A stretch of 64,000 nt of DNA from Hydrogenophaga sp. SL48 (GCF_021729865.1 NZ_CP063400.1:4526001-4590000); one strand, 5' to 3'; counted from the stretch's first letter, positions 22,498 to 31,145 are shown. The notes: generated by a model not told the origin, from the letters alone. Made by a program: numbers and translations.

Positions 22498-23271
22498 TCA
22501 GCCCAGTGCCGCGATCTTTTTGAGGGTGGGGGTGAAGCGGCTGGACCGCTGCGCCGGCGAGGTGAGCGACAAACCCACGCAGTACTTGGAACACAGCGAC
22601 GCGGGCCGCGCGCCCAGGTCCTTCAGCACGCGGTCGGTCGCCGACACGCCCTTGGGCGACTTCACCTCGACCACCCAGAGCGATCCGCTCAGGGCGATCT
22701 CGCGGTGGCTCTGGGCGAAGTGCAGCTGGTTGTCGAGCGTGACCCGCTCGGGGCTGGCCTGGGCGATCAGGGTGGTGCGCTGGTAACGCACCTGCAGCGT
22801 CTGGCGGTAGCGGTCCGACAGTTCCCGCTGGTGGTGGTTTTTCGCCACCGATTTGAGGTACTGGTCCAGCTCGGCGGGCAGTTCGTGCGATTCAAAATGC
22901 GCCGGGGTGATGGCCCGGCGCAGTTTGGACGTTTCGCCCCCGTTGCCCTTGAGCTTGACCTCCATGAAGAACTGCTGCGTGTCCTCGTAGTGCCGGTAAC
23001 GCACCTTGAGGCGCTTGCGGCGGTTCTGGTTGTGGTCACGAAAGCAGTGCAGCGAGTCCGAATCGAAATAGGCGCTGTGGTAGCTGAAGGCGGTCTTGCC
23101 GCCGATGTCCAGCGCATCGAAGCGGTCGCCGACCTGCCCCAGAAAACCGAGCACCTGTGCCCCGGTCAGCAGGTACTTGTTGTCTTTGCGGGTCATCAGC
23201 GCGGCGCGCTGGTTGAGCTCGGCGAGGCCGATCCGCTGGAACGACGCGAGGCGGTCTTCGACGGGGCTCAT
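22498..23271 (-). CDS. VTC domain protein, putative polyphosphate polymerase
   Basis: A 257-residue soluble tunnel-fold (TTM) protein. Motifs match the catalytic domain of yeast Vtc4: MTRKDNKYLL (basic residues at the tunnel), AYFDSDSL, RRKRLKVRYRHY, FMEVKLKG, and a late VVEVKSPKG with the metal Glu. These residues bind triphosphate chains and divalent metal. In fungi the VTC domain is fused to a membrane segment that feeds polyphosphate across the membrane; here the membrane part seems to be the separate DUF4956 protein, whose stop overlaps this ATG as ATGA. Polyphosphate synthesis is inferred from the motifs; transfer of another phosphate group is possible. Confidence 0.85.
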   Translation of the reverse strand: MSPVEDRLASFQRIGLAELNQRAALMTRKDNKYLLTGAQVLGFLGQVGDRFDALDIGGKTAFSYHSAYFDSDSLHCFRDHNQNRRKRLKVRYRHYEDTQQFFMEVKLKGNGGETSKLRRAITPAHFESHELPAELDQYLKSVAKNHHQRELSDRYRQTLQVRYQRTTLIAQASPERVTLDNQLHFAQSHREIALSGSLWVVEVKSPKGVSATDRVLKDLGARPASLCSKYCVGLSLTSPAQRSSRFTPTLKKIAALG

Positions 23272-23840
23272 TTGGGGCGGAAGTCCACTTCGGCCTGGAT
23301 GACTTCGGTCACGTAGCACACGCTGCGCACGCGGTAGGACAGCACCTCCACCCCCAGGCGCTCGGACAGCAGCGCCTTGAAGCGCTCGGGGTTGGACATG
23401 AAGTTCTCCGGGATCGAATCCAGCTTCACGTCGATCTGGTTGACGGACTTCAGGATCTCGGGGTGGTCGATGATGAACACCCCCAGAAGCACGGCGGCGG
23501 TCAGCATCGCGGTCAGCGTCAGGCTGGTGCCGTCGATGGCGGAGATCACGGCGATGGAGATGCTGCCGAAGAAGTACGCCATGTCCGACTTGCTGATCGG
23601 CTCGGAGCGCAGGGTGAACAGCGCGAGGATGGCGAACAGGCCGAAACCGGCGGCCATGCCGAACTCCAGGTTGGAGAGGATGGCCAGCACCGCGAAGATG
23701 AAGATGTTGAAGAGCGCCGCCGAGATCGCGGTTTCCTTGTGCTTGTACCGGGGGTAATAGATCAGGAAGATCAGGATCAGCATGGCCCCTAGGTCAAACA
23801 GGAACCGGGTCAGCAGTTCGACGTAGTTCATCAGGTTCAT
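23268..23840 (-). CDS. DUF4956 membrane protein
   Basis: A 190-residue membrane protein with four hydrophobic helices in the first 120 residues (FLFDLGAMLILIFLIYYP, AALFNIFIFAVLAILSNL, AAGFGLFAILALFTL, LTLTAMLTAAVLLGVFII) and a soluble tail with a ferredoxin-like pattern. It is the first gene of a three-gene operon with VTC and CotH. DUF4956 has no proven function; constant neighbours suggest it anchors or channels the product of the VTC enzyme. A tandem 11-base repeat lies about 146 bases upstream of the start and may bind an OmpR/PhoB-class regulator. Confidence 0.88.
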   Translation of the reverse strand: MNLMNYVELLTRFLFDLGAMLILIFLIYYPRYKHKETAISAALFNIFIFAVLAILSNLEFGMAAGFGLFAILALFTLRSEPISKSDMAYFFGSISIAVISAIDGTSLTLTAMLTAAVLLGVFIIDHPEILKSVNQIDVKLDSIPENFMSNPERFKALLSERLGVEVLSYRVRSVCYVTEVIQAEVDFRPK

Positions 23841-23985
23841 GGGTGGCGCTCGGTGGGAAGGGCTGGTCCGTTCGGGCCGGCTCACAGGGACGGGGAGGGC
23901 GCAGAACCTGTCTTCGGGCGGGTCTGCGGGTGGGCGCCGGCCTGTGCTGGCGTGGTTCGCGGCCTGCGGCGAAAAACCCGAAATT

Positions 23986-24006
23986 TTAAGGTGACGTTAA
24001 GGTGAC
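23986..24006 (-). promoter_or_regulatory. Tandem 11-base repeat, Pho-box-like
   Basis: On the minus strand GTCACCTTAA occurs twice with a period of exactly 11 bases. One helical turn between direct half-sites is the arrangement bound by OmpR/PhoB-family dimers, and GTCAC matches the conserved core of many Pho boxes. It precedes the DUF4956-VTC-CotH operon. Confidence 0.4.
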
Positions 24007-24056
24007 CGTGGCAACGATGGAGATGGTGCCGTGAACAGTGTGGCGGTCTGACCATG

Positions 24057-24080
24057 AAAAAGGGGCTCCGCGGAGCCCCT
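24057..24080 (-). terminator. Intrinsic terminator of the glutathione S-transferase gene
   Basis: AGGGGCTCCG and CGGAGCCCCT form a perfect 20-base palindrome (24061-24080) followed on the minus strand by five T. It lies 22 bases after the stop codon. Confidence 0.85.
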
Positions 24081-24102
24081 GGTGATGTCCATCGGCAAAG
24101 CC

Positions 24103-24711
24103 TTACTGGATCAGACCTTCGGCCTTCATCGCGGCCTGCACCGCCGGGCGCGCGGCCACGCGGGCGCGGAAGGCGGCCAGGTTTGCCAAGCCGGTGATGT
24201 CCATGCCCACCATGGCGGGCCAGTTGGTGACCGTGAAGAGGTAGCCGTCGGCCACGGTGAACTGGTCGCCCATCAGGTACTGCTTGCCGGCGAGTTCGCC
24301 GTCGAGCCAGGTCAGGCGGGAGAGCAAGCGGTCTTTGAAGACTTGCTTGGCTTCTGCGGGCACGGCCGGGTTGAACAGGGGGCTGAAGCCCTTGTGCAGC
24401 TCGGTGCCGATGAAGTTGAGCCAGCTTTGCAGCTGGTAGCGGGCCATGCTGCCGTTGGCGGGGGCGAGGTTTTTCTGTGGCACCTGGTCGGCGATGTACT
24501 GCACGATGGCCGGGCCTTCGCGCAGGGCTTCGCCGCTGTCGAGCACGAGGTAGGGCACGTAGCCCAGCGGGTTGACTTGGTAGTAGTCGCTGCCGTCGGG
24601 CAGGCGGTGCGTCTTGGTCGGCGCGGGAATCGCCTCGAACGCCAGGCCGGCTTCGTGCAGGGCGATGTGGGGCGAGAGCGAACAGGCGCCAGGGGAGTAG
24701 TAGAGCTTCAT
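24103..24711 (-). CDS. Glutathione S-transferase, beta class
   Basis: A 202-residue cytosolic GST. The thioredoxin-like N-terminal half reads LYYSPGACSLSPHIAL, with Cys10 characteristic of the beta class, and NPLGYVPYLVLDSG with the cis-proline region that holds glutathione. The C-terminal helical half has QYLMGDQFTVADGYLFTV, the conserved fold-stabilising motif. It is monocistronic with a clean terminator, divergent from agmatinase. Beta-class enzymes conjugate glutathione to electrophiles and help in oxidative stress; a specific substrate cannot be given. Confidence 0.93.
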   Translation of the reverse strand: MKLYYSPGACSLSPHIALHEAGLAFEAIPAPTKTHRLPDGSDYYQVNPLGYVPYLVLDSGEALREGPAIVQYIADQVPQKNLAPANGSMARYQLQSWLNFIGTELHKGFSPLFNPAVPAEAKQVFKDRLLSRLTWLDGELAGKQYLMGDQFTVADGYLFTVTNWPAMVGMDITGLANLAAFRARVAARPAVQAAMKAEGLIQ

Positions 24712-24900
24712 GGGTGTGTCCTCGGGTGTGTGATGGAAAGGCACTGCAGTGGGCAGGGCTGGGGGCATTCTGGCCCAAGGGCGGAGGCGGCGCTCGCGGG
24801 TGGGTGGACGGCGGGGTGGTGGCTCAATTGGACTCACGAAGTGGCTGTGTTGTTGGTATCTTGTGGTTCCAATTCGTCCGTCCCGTGCACAAGGACCCCC

Positions 24901-25839
24901 ATGGCCACCGGTCAATTCGCCTTCGCCAGCAACACCAACCGTTTCCTCGCCTGCGAGCCGCTGGCGGACCAGCCGTTCGCCATCGCGGGCGTGCCCTACG
25001 ACGGCGTGGTGACCAACCGGCCGGGCGCGCGCTTCGGTCCGCAGGCGATCCGCGCGGCGAGCCTGATGCTGTGCGACGGCATCCACCCGGTGTTCGACGT
25101 GTCGCCCGCCGCGCACCTGGGCGATGCGCTCGACATGCGCCTGCCCAACGCCTCGCCGCTGCCCGAGGTGCGCCGTGCCATCGAGGCGCACGCGGCGGCG
25201 CTGATGGCGAAGCACCACTGCGTGTTCCTCGGCGGCGACCACTCGGTCACGCTCTCGTTGTTGCGCGCGGCCAAGGCGAGGTACGGCGGCGGCGAGGCGC
25301 TGGCCTGTGTGCACTTCGACGCGCACTGCGACACCTGGAGCGACCACTTCGGCGAGCCCTCGGGCCACGGCACCTGGACCTTCGAGGCGCTGCAGGAGGG
25401 GCTGATCAGCCCGGCGCACACGGTGCAGATCGGCATCCGCTCCAGCGGTGAGCGCGCCGCGCGGGAGTTTGTTGCCGACCAGGGCGGGCAGATCTTCACG
25501 GCGCGCGCGTTGCGTGGGCTGGACGGCGCGGGGCTGCAACCCGTGATCGACGCGATCCGCGCGCGCATCGGCCAGCGGCGGTGTTACCTGACGCTGGACA
25601 TCGACGTGCTCGACCCGGCCTTCGCCCCCGGCACCGGCACGCCCGAGCCCGGCGGCCTGACGAGTTCGCAGGTGCTCACGCTGATGGAAGCGCTGGCCGA
25701 TCTGCACTGGGTGGGCATGGACTGCGTCGAGGTGGCCCCGGCCTACGACCACGCGGAGCTGACGAGCAACGCCGCCGCGACGTTCGTGTGGACCTACCTG
25801 AGCGGTGAGGTCGCCAAACGCCAACGCGCAGGAGGATGA
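24901..25839 (+). CDS. speB: Agmatinase (ureohydrolase family)
   Basis: A 312-residue manganese ureohydrolase converting agmatine to putrescine and urea. Metal ligands are visible in GGDHSVTLS, FDAHCDTWSD and LDIDVLDPAFAPGTGTPE. The second motif has Cys where agmatinases usually have Thr or Ala, so guanidinobutyrate or another guanidino acid cannot be excluded. The next gene is puuB, overlapping or nearly touching, and the wider region degrades putrescine, which supports agmatinase. An AAGGA lies ahead of the ATG. CCAATT words in the promoter (24821-24831 inverted, 24869-24879) resemble those in front of puuD. Confidence 0.88.
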   Translation: MATGQFAFASNTNRFLACEPLADQPFAIAGVPYDGVVTNRPGARFGPQAIRAASLMLCDGIHPVFDVSPAAHLGDALDMRLPNASPLPEVRRAIEAHAAALMAKHHCVFLGGDHSVTLSLLRAAKARYGGGEALACVHFDAHCDTWSDHFGEPSGHGTWTFEALQEGLISPAHTVQIGIRSSGERAAREFVADQGGQIFTARALRGLDGAGLQPVIDAIRARIGQRRCYLTLDIDVLDPAFAPGTGTPEPGGLTSSQVLTLMEALADLHWVGMDCVEVAPAYDHAELTSNAAATFVWTYLSGEVAKRQRAGG

Positions 25840-25841
25840 CC

Positions 25842-27152
25842 ATGTTCCAGCGCTCCCTGATCGGCTCGGACACCCAGCTCAACCAGACCAGCTACTACGA
25901 GGCCAGCGTGCAGCGGCCCGCGCCCTGCCCGCCACTGCAGGGCTCGGTGCAGGCCGACGTGGTGGTCGTGGGCGCGGGCTTCGCGGGGCTGAGTGCGGCG
26001 CTGGAACTCAGCGCACGTGGCCTTTCGGTGGTGGTGCTGGAGGCCGACCGCATCGGCTCGGGCGCGAGCGGGCGCAACGGCGGGCAGGCCATCGTGGGTT
26101 ACGCAAGCGGGCAGGGGCCGTTCGAGCAACAGCTGGGCGCGGCCGACGCGCAGCGCGCCTGGGACATGTCGGTCGAGGCCGTGGAGCTGATCGAGCAGCG
26201 CATTGCACAACACGGCATTCCATGCGACTGGCGCCGCGGCTACACCTACGTGGCCGACTCGCCGAGAAAGGCGCGCGCGCTGCGCGAAGAGTGCGATCAC
26301 CACAACGCCCGCGGCATCGCCAGCGAGTGGGCCGAGGGTGCCGACGTGGCGCGCTTCATCCAGAGCCCGCGCTACGTGGCCGCCTTTCACGAAACCACCT
26401 CGGGCCACCTGCACCCGCTGAAGTACGCGCTGGGCCTGGCGCGCGCGGCGCAGGCGACGGGCGTGCGCATCTTCGAAGGCTCGCCGGTGACCACGCTGAC
26501 GCGCGGCAGCCGCCTGGTGGCGAGCACACCGCAGGGGCAGGTGACGGCGCGCTTTGGCGTGCTGGCGGGCAACTGCATGCTGCCGGAATACGGGCCGAAG
26601 GTGGCGCCCGAGATCGCGCCGCGCATCATGCCCGTGGGCACCTACATGATCGGCACCGCGCCGCTGGACCCGGCGCTGTGTCAGCAACTGATCCCCAACC
26701 TCGCGGCCGTGTGCGACAACAACTTCGTGCTTGACTACTTCCGCTTCAGCGCCGACCACCGCATGCTGTTCGGTGGCCGCGTGAGTTACACGGCGATGAC
26801 GCCGCCGAACCTCAAGAGCCTGATGGCGCAGCGCATGGGTGAGGTGTTCCCGGCGCTGAAAGACGTGCCGGTCGAGTTCGTGTGGGGCGGCTTCGTGGAC
26901 ATCAGCATGAACCGCGCGCCCGACTTCGGGCGGCTGGGCGACAACCTCTATTACCTGCAGGGCTTCAGCGGCCACGGCGTGGCGCTCACCGGGCTGGCCG
27001 GCCAGCTGGTGGCCGAGACCATCGCGGGGCAGGCCGGGCGTTTCGACGTGTTCGCCCGCCTGAAGCACCGCGAGTTTCCCGGCGGGGCTGCGTTGCGCAC
27101 GCCCAGCCTGGCGCTGGGCATGTTGTGGCACCGGCTGAAAGACGCGCTGTAG
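25842..27152 (+). CDS. puuB: Gamma-glutamylputrescine oxidase (FAD-dependent)
   Basis: A 436-residue DAO-type flavoenzyme. VVVVGAGFAGLSAALELSARG near residue 40 is the FAD-binding motif, followed by GSGASGRNGGQ; the C-terminal NLYYLQGFSGHGVALTGL closes the FAD site. It oxidises gamma-glutamylputrescine to the aldehyde used by PuuC. Two starts are possible: ATG at 25836 overlaps the speB stop, but it abuts the AGGAGG at 25830-25835, so the ATG at 25842, six bases away, is the better one. It is coupled to speB and ends 25 bases from the convergent crystallin-like gene. Confidence 0.9.
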   Translation: MFQRSLIGSDTQLNQTSYYEASVQRPAPCPPLQGSVQADVVVVGAGFAGLSAALELSARGLSVVVLEADRIGSGASGRNGGQAIVGYASGQGPFEQQLGAADAQRAWDMSVEAVELIEQRIAQHGIPCDWRRGYTYVADSPRKARALREECDHHNARGIASEWAEGADVARFIQSPRYVAAFHETTSGHLHPLKYALGLARAAQATGVRIFEGSPVTTLTRGSRLVASTPQGQVTARFGVLAGNCMLPEYGPKVAPEIAPRIMPVGTYMIGTAPLDPALCQQLIPNLAAVCDNNFVLDYFRFSADHRMLFGGRVSYTAMTPPNLKSLMAQRMGEVFPALKDVPVEFVWGGFVDISMNRAPDFGRLGDNLYYLQGFSGHGVALTGLAGQLVAETIAGQAGRFDVFARLKHREFPGGAALRTPSLALGMLWHRLKDAL

Positions 27153-27177
27153 CCGCTCGGGCGACAGCGCGACCTCA

Positions 27178-28281
27178 TCACTGCTGGCGCGGTTCGCCCT
27201 GTTCGTTCACCGTGATGCGCTGGCCCGGTGCGCTGGTCATCTGCACGCGGTGGTCTTGCCCGCGGAAGTTGTAGGACACGTCCCAGTACGCCGGGCGTGC
27301 GCCGCCGGGCACGTCGCGGCAGCGTTGCACGTCCTGCGTGGCGGGCTGACCGTCGCGGCCCACCCTCGAACCCAGCGCGGCGCCGGCGATCACGCCGCCC
27401 ACGGTGGCGATGTCCTTGCCGCTGCCGCCACCCACCTGGTGGCCCAGGATGCCGCCGATGAGCGCACCCGCGAGGGCGGCCGGCACGTTGGCGTTGCTCT
27501 GGGCCTGACCGAGTTGCTCGCGCTCCACCCAGCATTGTTGCCCGGGCGTGGCCAGCACGGCGCGCGCCGATGTGACGTCGGCCTCATACAGGCGTTCACT
27601 GCCGCGGCGCCGGCTGTCGTAGACCGCCACAGGCTCGGGCGCCTCGCGCCGGTTGTCGGTGCGGTTGTTGCGTTCCACGGCGCGCGCCGACGAGATGCTG
27701 TTGTTCAGGCCCATGGCCGCGAGCGAGGGGTAGCGCCCCGGGCGCAGCACCACGCAGTCACCCCGGTAGCGGTTGTCTTCGCACACCTCCCAGCGTTCGC
27801 CGATCACCACGGCCGAGGTGGCGCGGTCGTTGAAACCATGGCGCTGGAAACGGGTCACCGGGGCCGTGGTGGTGAAGGACTCACCCTCGAAATCGCGGCG
27901 TTCGTAGAACGTGGCCTGGGCCGACAGGGGCAGGGGCGCGTAGCGGTCGTTGTTCACGCGGGCGTTGCGGGCAATCACCCGTGCCGACGAGACGCGGTCG
28001 TTCAGCCCCATGTCCCGGAGCGAGGCGTAGCGCCCCGGGCGCAGCACCATGCAGGACCCGCGGAAGTTGGTGTCCTCGCAAACCTCCCAGCGGTTGCCGA
28101 CGACCACCACCGATGAACTGCGGTCGTTGAAACCGTAGCGGTCAAACCGGGGCACCTGGTTGTTGGCCTGCATCGACCGGCCCTGGTAGTTGCCGTTCTC
28201 ATAGAACGTGGCCTGGGCAGCGGCGGGCGCCGTGAATGCAATGCAGGCCAAGGCCAGCAGGGTGCTTGAAGAGGTGTGCAT
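27178..28281 (-). CDS. Beta/gamma-crystallin repeat protein with glycine-zipper domain
   Basis: A 367-residue exported protein. After a signal ending AAAQ there are two beta/gamma-crystallin domains, about residues 23-105 and 120-205. Each shows ATFYE at its start, then RWEVCED, RG(S/D)C(M/V)VLRPGRY and the GLN-S-SSAR end. Such motifs bind calcium in other microbes. A long linker leads to a glycine-zipper segment (AALAGALIGGILGHQVGGGSGKD, given here as two words: AALAGALIGGILG, HQVGGGSGKD) near residues 255-300, typical of outer-membrane or envelope proteins. A GGAG ribosome site precedes the ATG. The combination suggests an envelope protein; the role is unknown. Confidence 0.85.
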   Translation of the reverse strand: MHTSSSTLLALACIAFTAPAAAQATFYENGNYQGRSMQANNQVPRFDRYGFNDRSSSVVVVGNRWEVCEDTNFRGSCMVLRPGRYASLRDMGLNDRVSSARVIARNARVNNDRYAPLPLSAQATFYERRDFEGESFTTTAPVTRFQRHGFNDRATSAVVIGERWEVCEDNRYRGDCVVLRPGRYPSLAAMGLNNSISSARAVERNNRTDNRREAPEPVAVYDSRRRGSERLYEADVTSARAVLATPGQQCWVEREQLGQAQSNANVPAALAGALIGGILGHQVGGGSGKDIATVGGVIAGAALGSRVGRDGQPATQDVQRCRDVPGGARPAYWDVSYNFRGQDHRVQMTSAPGQRITVNEQGEPRQQ

Positions 28282-28443
28282 GAGAAGTCTCCGTTGGGGT
28301 TTGTCCCGAGCCTGAACGTTCTCGGGTGCGCTGTCTGTGCGCTGGCACACAGGCAGCGCAGGGAAGGGGCGGCGGCGCGTTTGTCGGGGTCAGCGGCGCC
28401 AGCCTGCACCCTCAGCGGGTCGGGAGCGACCTGTTGCAGGCTG

Positions 28444-28854
28444 CTAGCGCAGCGTTTTGCGCACCACCAGCTTGAGCCCCGACCAGACGTCTGAGACCGC
28501 ACAGACCTTGATGTCCACCCAGCCCAGGGGCAGCCCGAGTTCGCGGATGGTGTCTTCGGTGATGTCGGTGGGCAGCTTGGACGCCTTCTTGGGCCAGGAC
28601 ACCCAGAGCGCGGCCGTGGGGTTCAGCCGCTGGCGCAGGTCGCTCAGCCGTCGCGCCAGCTCGGCCTTGTCCGTGGTGAACAGGTGGACAAGATCGGTCT
28701 GGGCGTGGGCCTGCGGTTCGAAGACCAGACCGTCCGGCAGCGGGTGGAGCCAGGCCTCGTAGCCGTCCGGCGCACCGATCACGCACACGCGCCCCGAGGG
28801 CTTGAAACCCAGTTTCTTGACCAGCGGCGTTCCGGAGTAGCCGGGGGTGGTCAT
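28444..28854 (-). CDS. DUF3052 family protein
   Basis: A 136-residue small soluble protein of the DUF3052 family, without known activity. It opens GYSGTPLVKKLGFKPSGR and ends with DVWSGLKLVVRKTLR, both conserved. The middle (ALWVSWPKKASKLPTDITED) is the family core and resembles part of a methyltransferase fold lacking the cofactor site. It begins 11 bases after the PfpI-like gene on the same strand, probably an operon headed by the MocR regulator. Confidence 0.85.
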   Translation of the reverse strand: MTTPGYSGTPLVKKLGFKPSGRVCVIGAPDGYEAWLHPLPDGLVFEPQAHAQTDLVHLFTTDKAELARRLSDLRQRLNPTAALWVSWPKKASKLPTDITEDTIRELGLPLGWVDIKVCAVSDVWSGLKLVVRKTLR

Positions 28855-28865
28855 GTCGACCTGCG

Positions 28866-29486
28866 TCAGGCGATGGGCGCCGCAGCGCCCTCCAGGTAGG
28901 GCGCCAGGTGGGCCATGGCCCGCTCGACGTAGGTGTCTTTCTCGCCCACGGGCGCCACGTAGTGCAGGGCCGCGCGGGCCGCCGCTTCACCCTCGGTGCG
29001 GGCAATGACCCAGGCCGCGAGGTAGGGTGAGGCGAGGCAGCCGCCCGCGGTCGCGACGTTGCCGGCCGCGTAGAAGGGCTGGTTCAGCACCTCGACGCCG
29101 GCGGCCTGCACCCAGGGCTTGGTGGTGAGGTCGGTGCAGGCGGGCACGGCGCCGAGCAGCCCGAGCCGGGCCAGCACCAGCGTGCCGGAGCACTGCGCGC
29201 CAATGAGCTGGCGCGTCGGGTCCAGGCGCAGGGCCGACATGATGGCGGGGTTGTCCACCACCTCCCGCGTCTGCATGCCGCTGCCCACCAGCACCACGTC
29301 CGCCGTCGCGGCCTCGGCCAGCGTGGACTGCGCGTGCACCACCACGCCGTTCATGGAGGTGACGGTGGGCTCGGGGCAGCAGATCGACACGCGCCAGCCC
29401 GGGCGCTTGATGCGGTGGAGCACGCCGAGGGCGACAAAGGAATCGAGCTCGTTGAAGCCCTGGAAGGTGAGGATGGCGATGTGCAT
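28866..29486 (-). CDS. DJ-1/PfpI family protein
   Basis: A 206-residue class I glutamine-amidotransferase-like protein. The nucleophile elbow GAQCSGTLVLARLG carries the reactive Cys near residue 100, and the N-terminal Glu of ELDSFVALGV near residue 14 is the usual partner. Relatives are chaperones, glyoxalases or isonitrile hydratases; the actual reaction here is open. It sits 43 bases after the MocR-type regulator, on the same strand, and just before the DUF3052 gene. It may be part of the regulator's own operon or a target of it. Confidence 0.85.
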   Translation of the reverse strand: MHIAILTFQGFNELDSFVALGVLHRIKRPGWRVSICCPEPTVTSMNGVVVHAQSTLAEAATADVVLVGSGMQTREVVDNPAIMSALRLDPTRQLIGAQCSGTLVLARLGLLGAVPACTDLTTKPWVQAAGVEVLNQPFYAAGNVATAGGCLASPYLAAWVIARTEGEAAARAALHYVAPVGEKDTYVERAMAHLAPYLEGAAAPIA

Positions 29487-29529
29487 GGGTGGTTGCGTCG
29501 TGTGCGTTGCAAGGGTGCGGAACCCAGGC

Positions 29530-31014
29530 TCAACGGGGGTGCCCGATCTGCCGCACCGCCGCCGCCAGCACCGGCCCGCAGCGCTGGATCTCGCTCAGCG
29601 GCGCGTAGCCGTAGCCGATCACCAGGCCCTTGAGGTCGTGGCGCGCCAGGCAGTAGGCCGAGAGCGGGCGCACGGTGAGGCCTTGCTGGGCGATGCGCTG
29701 GGCGAGGGCCTGGTCGTCCACCTGCGGGGGCAGGCGCAGGCAGAGGTGCAGGCCCTGCTCGGCGCCGCTGATGTACGTGTCCTGCGTCAGCACGGGCTTG
29801 AGCGCTTCGAGCAGGGCGGCGCGGCGCTCGCCGTAGCTTTGCCTGGCGCGGCGCAGCGCGCTGCTGAAGTGGCCCATCTCGATGAACTCGGCCAGCGCGG
29901 CCTGCAGCGGCATCTGGCCCGGGCGGTTGAGGTCGTAGTGGGCCTGCTTGAAGGCGGCCACCAGCACCTTGGGCACGATGAGGTAACCGAGCTTGATGCC
30001 GGGGTAGAGCACCTTGGAGAAGGTGCCCATGTAGAGCACGCGGCCGTCCACGTCGAGCCCCTCCAGGCTGCTGATGGGCGGGCCGCTGAAGCGGTATTCG
30101 CTGTCGTAGTCGTCTTCCAGCACCCAGGCGCCGTGGGCGCGCGCGGTGGAGAGCAGCTGGTGGCGCCGCGCCAGGCTCATCACCGCGCCGGTGGGGTACT
30201 GGTGCGAGGGCGTGAGGTAGATCAGTTTGGGCGGGTGAGTGTTGTCGGCCGGGCCGGGGTGGATGCCTTCGTCGTCCACCGGCACGGGGTGGATGGCGAG
30301 GCCGGTGGCCATGAAGGCCTTGGCCGCGCCCCAGTAGGCCGGGTCTTCCACCCACACGGTGTCGCCGTGGTCGGCGAGCAGTCGGGCGCACAGCTCCAGC
30401 GACTGCTGCGTGCCGGTGGTGACGATGACCTGGTCCGCATCCAGCTGCACGCTGCGGAACACGCGCAGGTAGTCGGCGATGGCGCGGCGCAACGGCGCGT
30501 AACCGCCGGAGTCGTTGTAGTCGAGCATGTCCGGGTAGGTCATGCGCCAGTGCTTGTTCTGCAGGCGCTGCCAGAGCGTGAGCGGGAAGGCGCTGAAGTC
30601 GGCGATGCCTGGGGTGAAGGGCTGCACTTCCAGCTGGGTGGCGCAGAAGGTGGTGGCGAGCGCCTGGCCGCGCGCCGAGAGCCGCCCGGGCGCGGGGTTC
30701 GGCGCGCCGCGCGCGTGGGGCCGGGCGGCGGCGCCGGCGTTCACGCGCGGCACGTTGTCGTTCACATAGGTGCCGCTGCCCACGCGGCTTTCCAGGTATC
30801 CCTCGACACTGAGCTGGTTGATCGCCGCGACCACGGTGTTGCGCGAGAGGTTCAGGTCCTGCGCCAGATCGCGGCTCGACGGCAACCGCTCACCCGCGCC
30901 GAGCTTGCCGTCGAGCATGGCGCGGCGCAGCGCCTCGTAGAGCTGGCGGTGCAGGGGCAGGGCGTCTTGCGCGCCCAGGCGGGTCATTTCGGTCAGCAAA
31001 AACTCAGACAGCAT
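29530..31014 (-). CDS. MocR/GabR family PLP-dependent transcriptional regulator
   Basis: A 494-residue fusion of a GntR-type winged helix (residues 20-90, LPSSRDLAQDLNLSRNTVVA) and an aminotransferase-fold domain (about 120-480). The PLP lysine is in YMGTFSKVLYPGIKLGY. MocR regulators sense PLP adducts of amino compounds; GabR responds to GABA. Its gene is divergent from puuD in a polyamine-to-GABA island, so control of the puu genes by GABA or a gamma-glutamyl intermediate is likely. Three CCAA(T/C)T(G/A)G-type direct repeats lie in the shared promoter. Repeat R5 sits in its leader. The frame is open upstream but the ATG at 31014 fits the family. Confidence 0.92.
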   Translation of the reverse strand: MLSEFLLTEMTRLGAQDALPLHRQLYEALRRAMLDGKLGAGERLPSSRDLAQDLNLSRNTVVAAINQLSVEGYLESRVGSGTYVNDNVPRVNAGAAARPHARGAPNPAPGRLSARGQALATTFCATQLEVQPFTPGIADFSAFPLTLWQRLQNKHWRMTYPDMLDYNDSGGYAPLRRAIADYLRVFRSVQLDADQVIVTTGTQQSLELCARLLADHGDTVWVEDPAYWGAAKAFMATGLAIHPVPVDDEGIHPGPADNTHPPKLIYLTPSHQYPTGAVMSLARRHQLLSTARAHGAWVLEDDYDSEYRFSGPPISSLEGLDVDGRVLYMGTFSKVLYPGIKLGYLIVPKVLVAAFKQAHYDLNRPGQMPLQAALAEFIEMGHFSSALRRARQSYGERRAALLEALKPVLTQDTYISGAEQGLHLCLRLPPQVDDQALAQRIAQQGLTVRPLSAYCLARHDLKGLVIGYGYAPLSEIQRCGPVLAAAVRQIGHPR

Positions 31015-31062
31015 GTCTTTTGATTCCAGTGCACTGTGCAGGTCGAGGTGTCTTGCCCAGCG

Positions 31063-31140
31063 CACGCCGTGGAACCGGCTTCGCCGGGCCACCAGCGTGG
31101 TCCCCCTTTCAAGGGGGAAGCCGCAAAGCGGCGCAGGGGG
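31063..31140 (-). repeat. Stem-loop repeat, copy R5, in the regulator leader
   Basis: Second of the two copies not placed after a gene. It lies between the divergent promoter and the MocR ATG, in the direction of the regulator. Basal arms CACGC (31063-31067) and GCGTG (31095-31099) pair. Confidence 0.75.
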
Positions 31141-31145
31141 TTGGC

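Noticed and set aside
24828..24875. ATTGGA and TCCAAT as arms of a large inverted repeat in the speB promoter
   Set aside because: Arms of six bases with a loop of nearly 40 are too weak for a structure; treated instead as possible regulator words.
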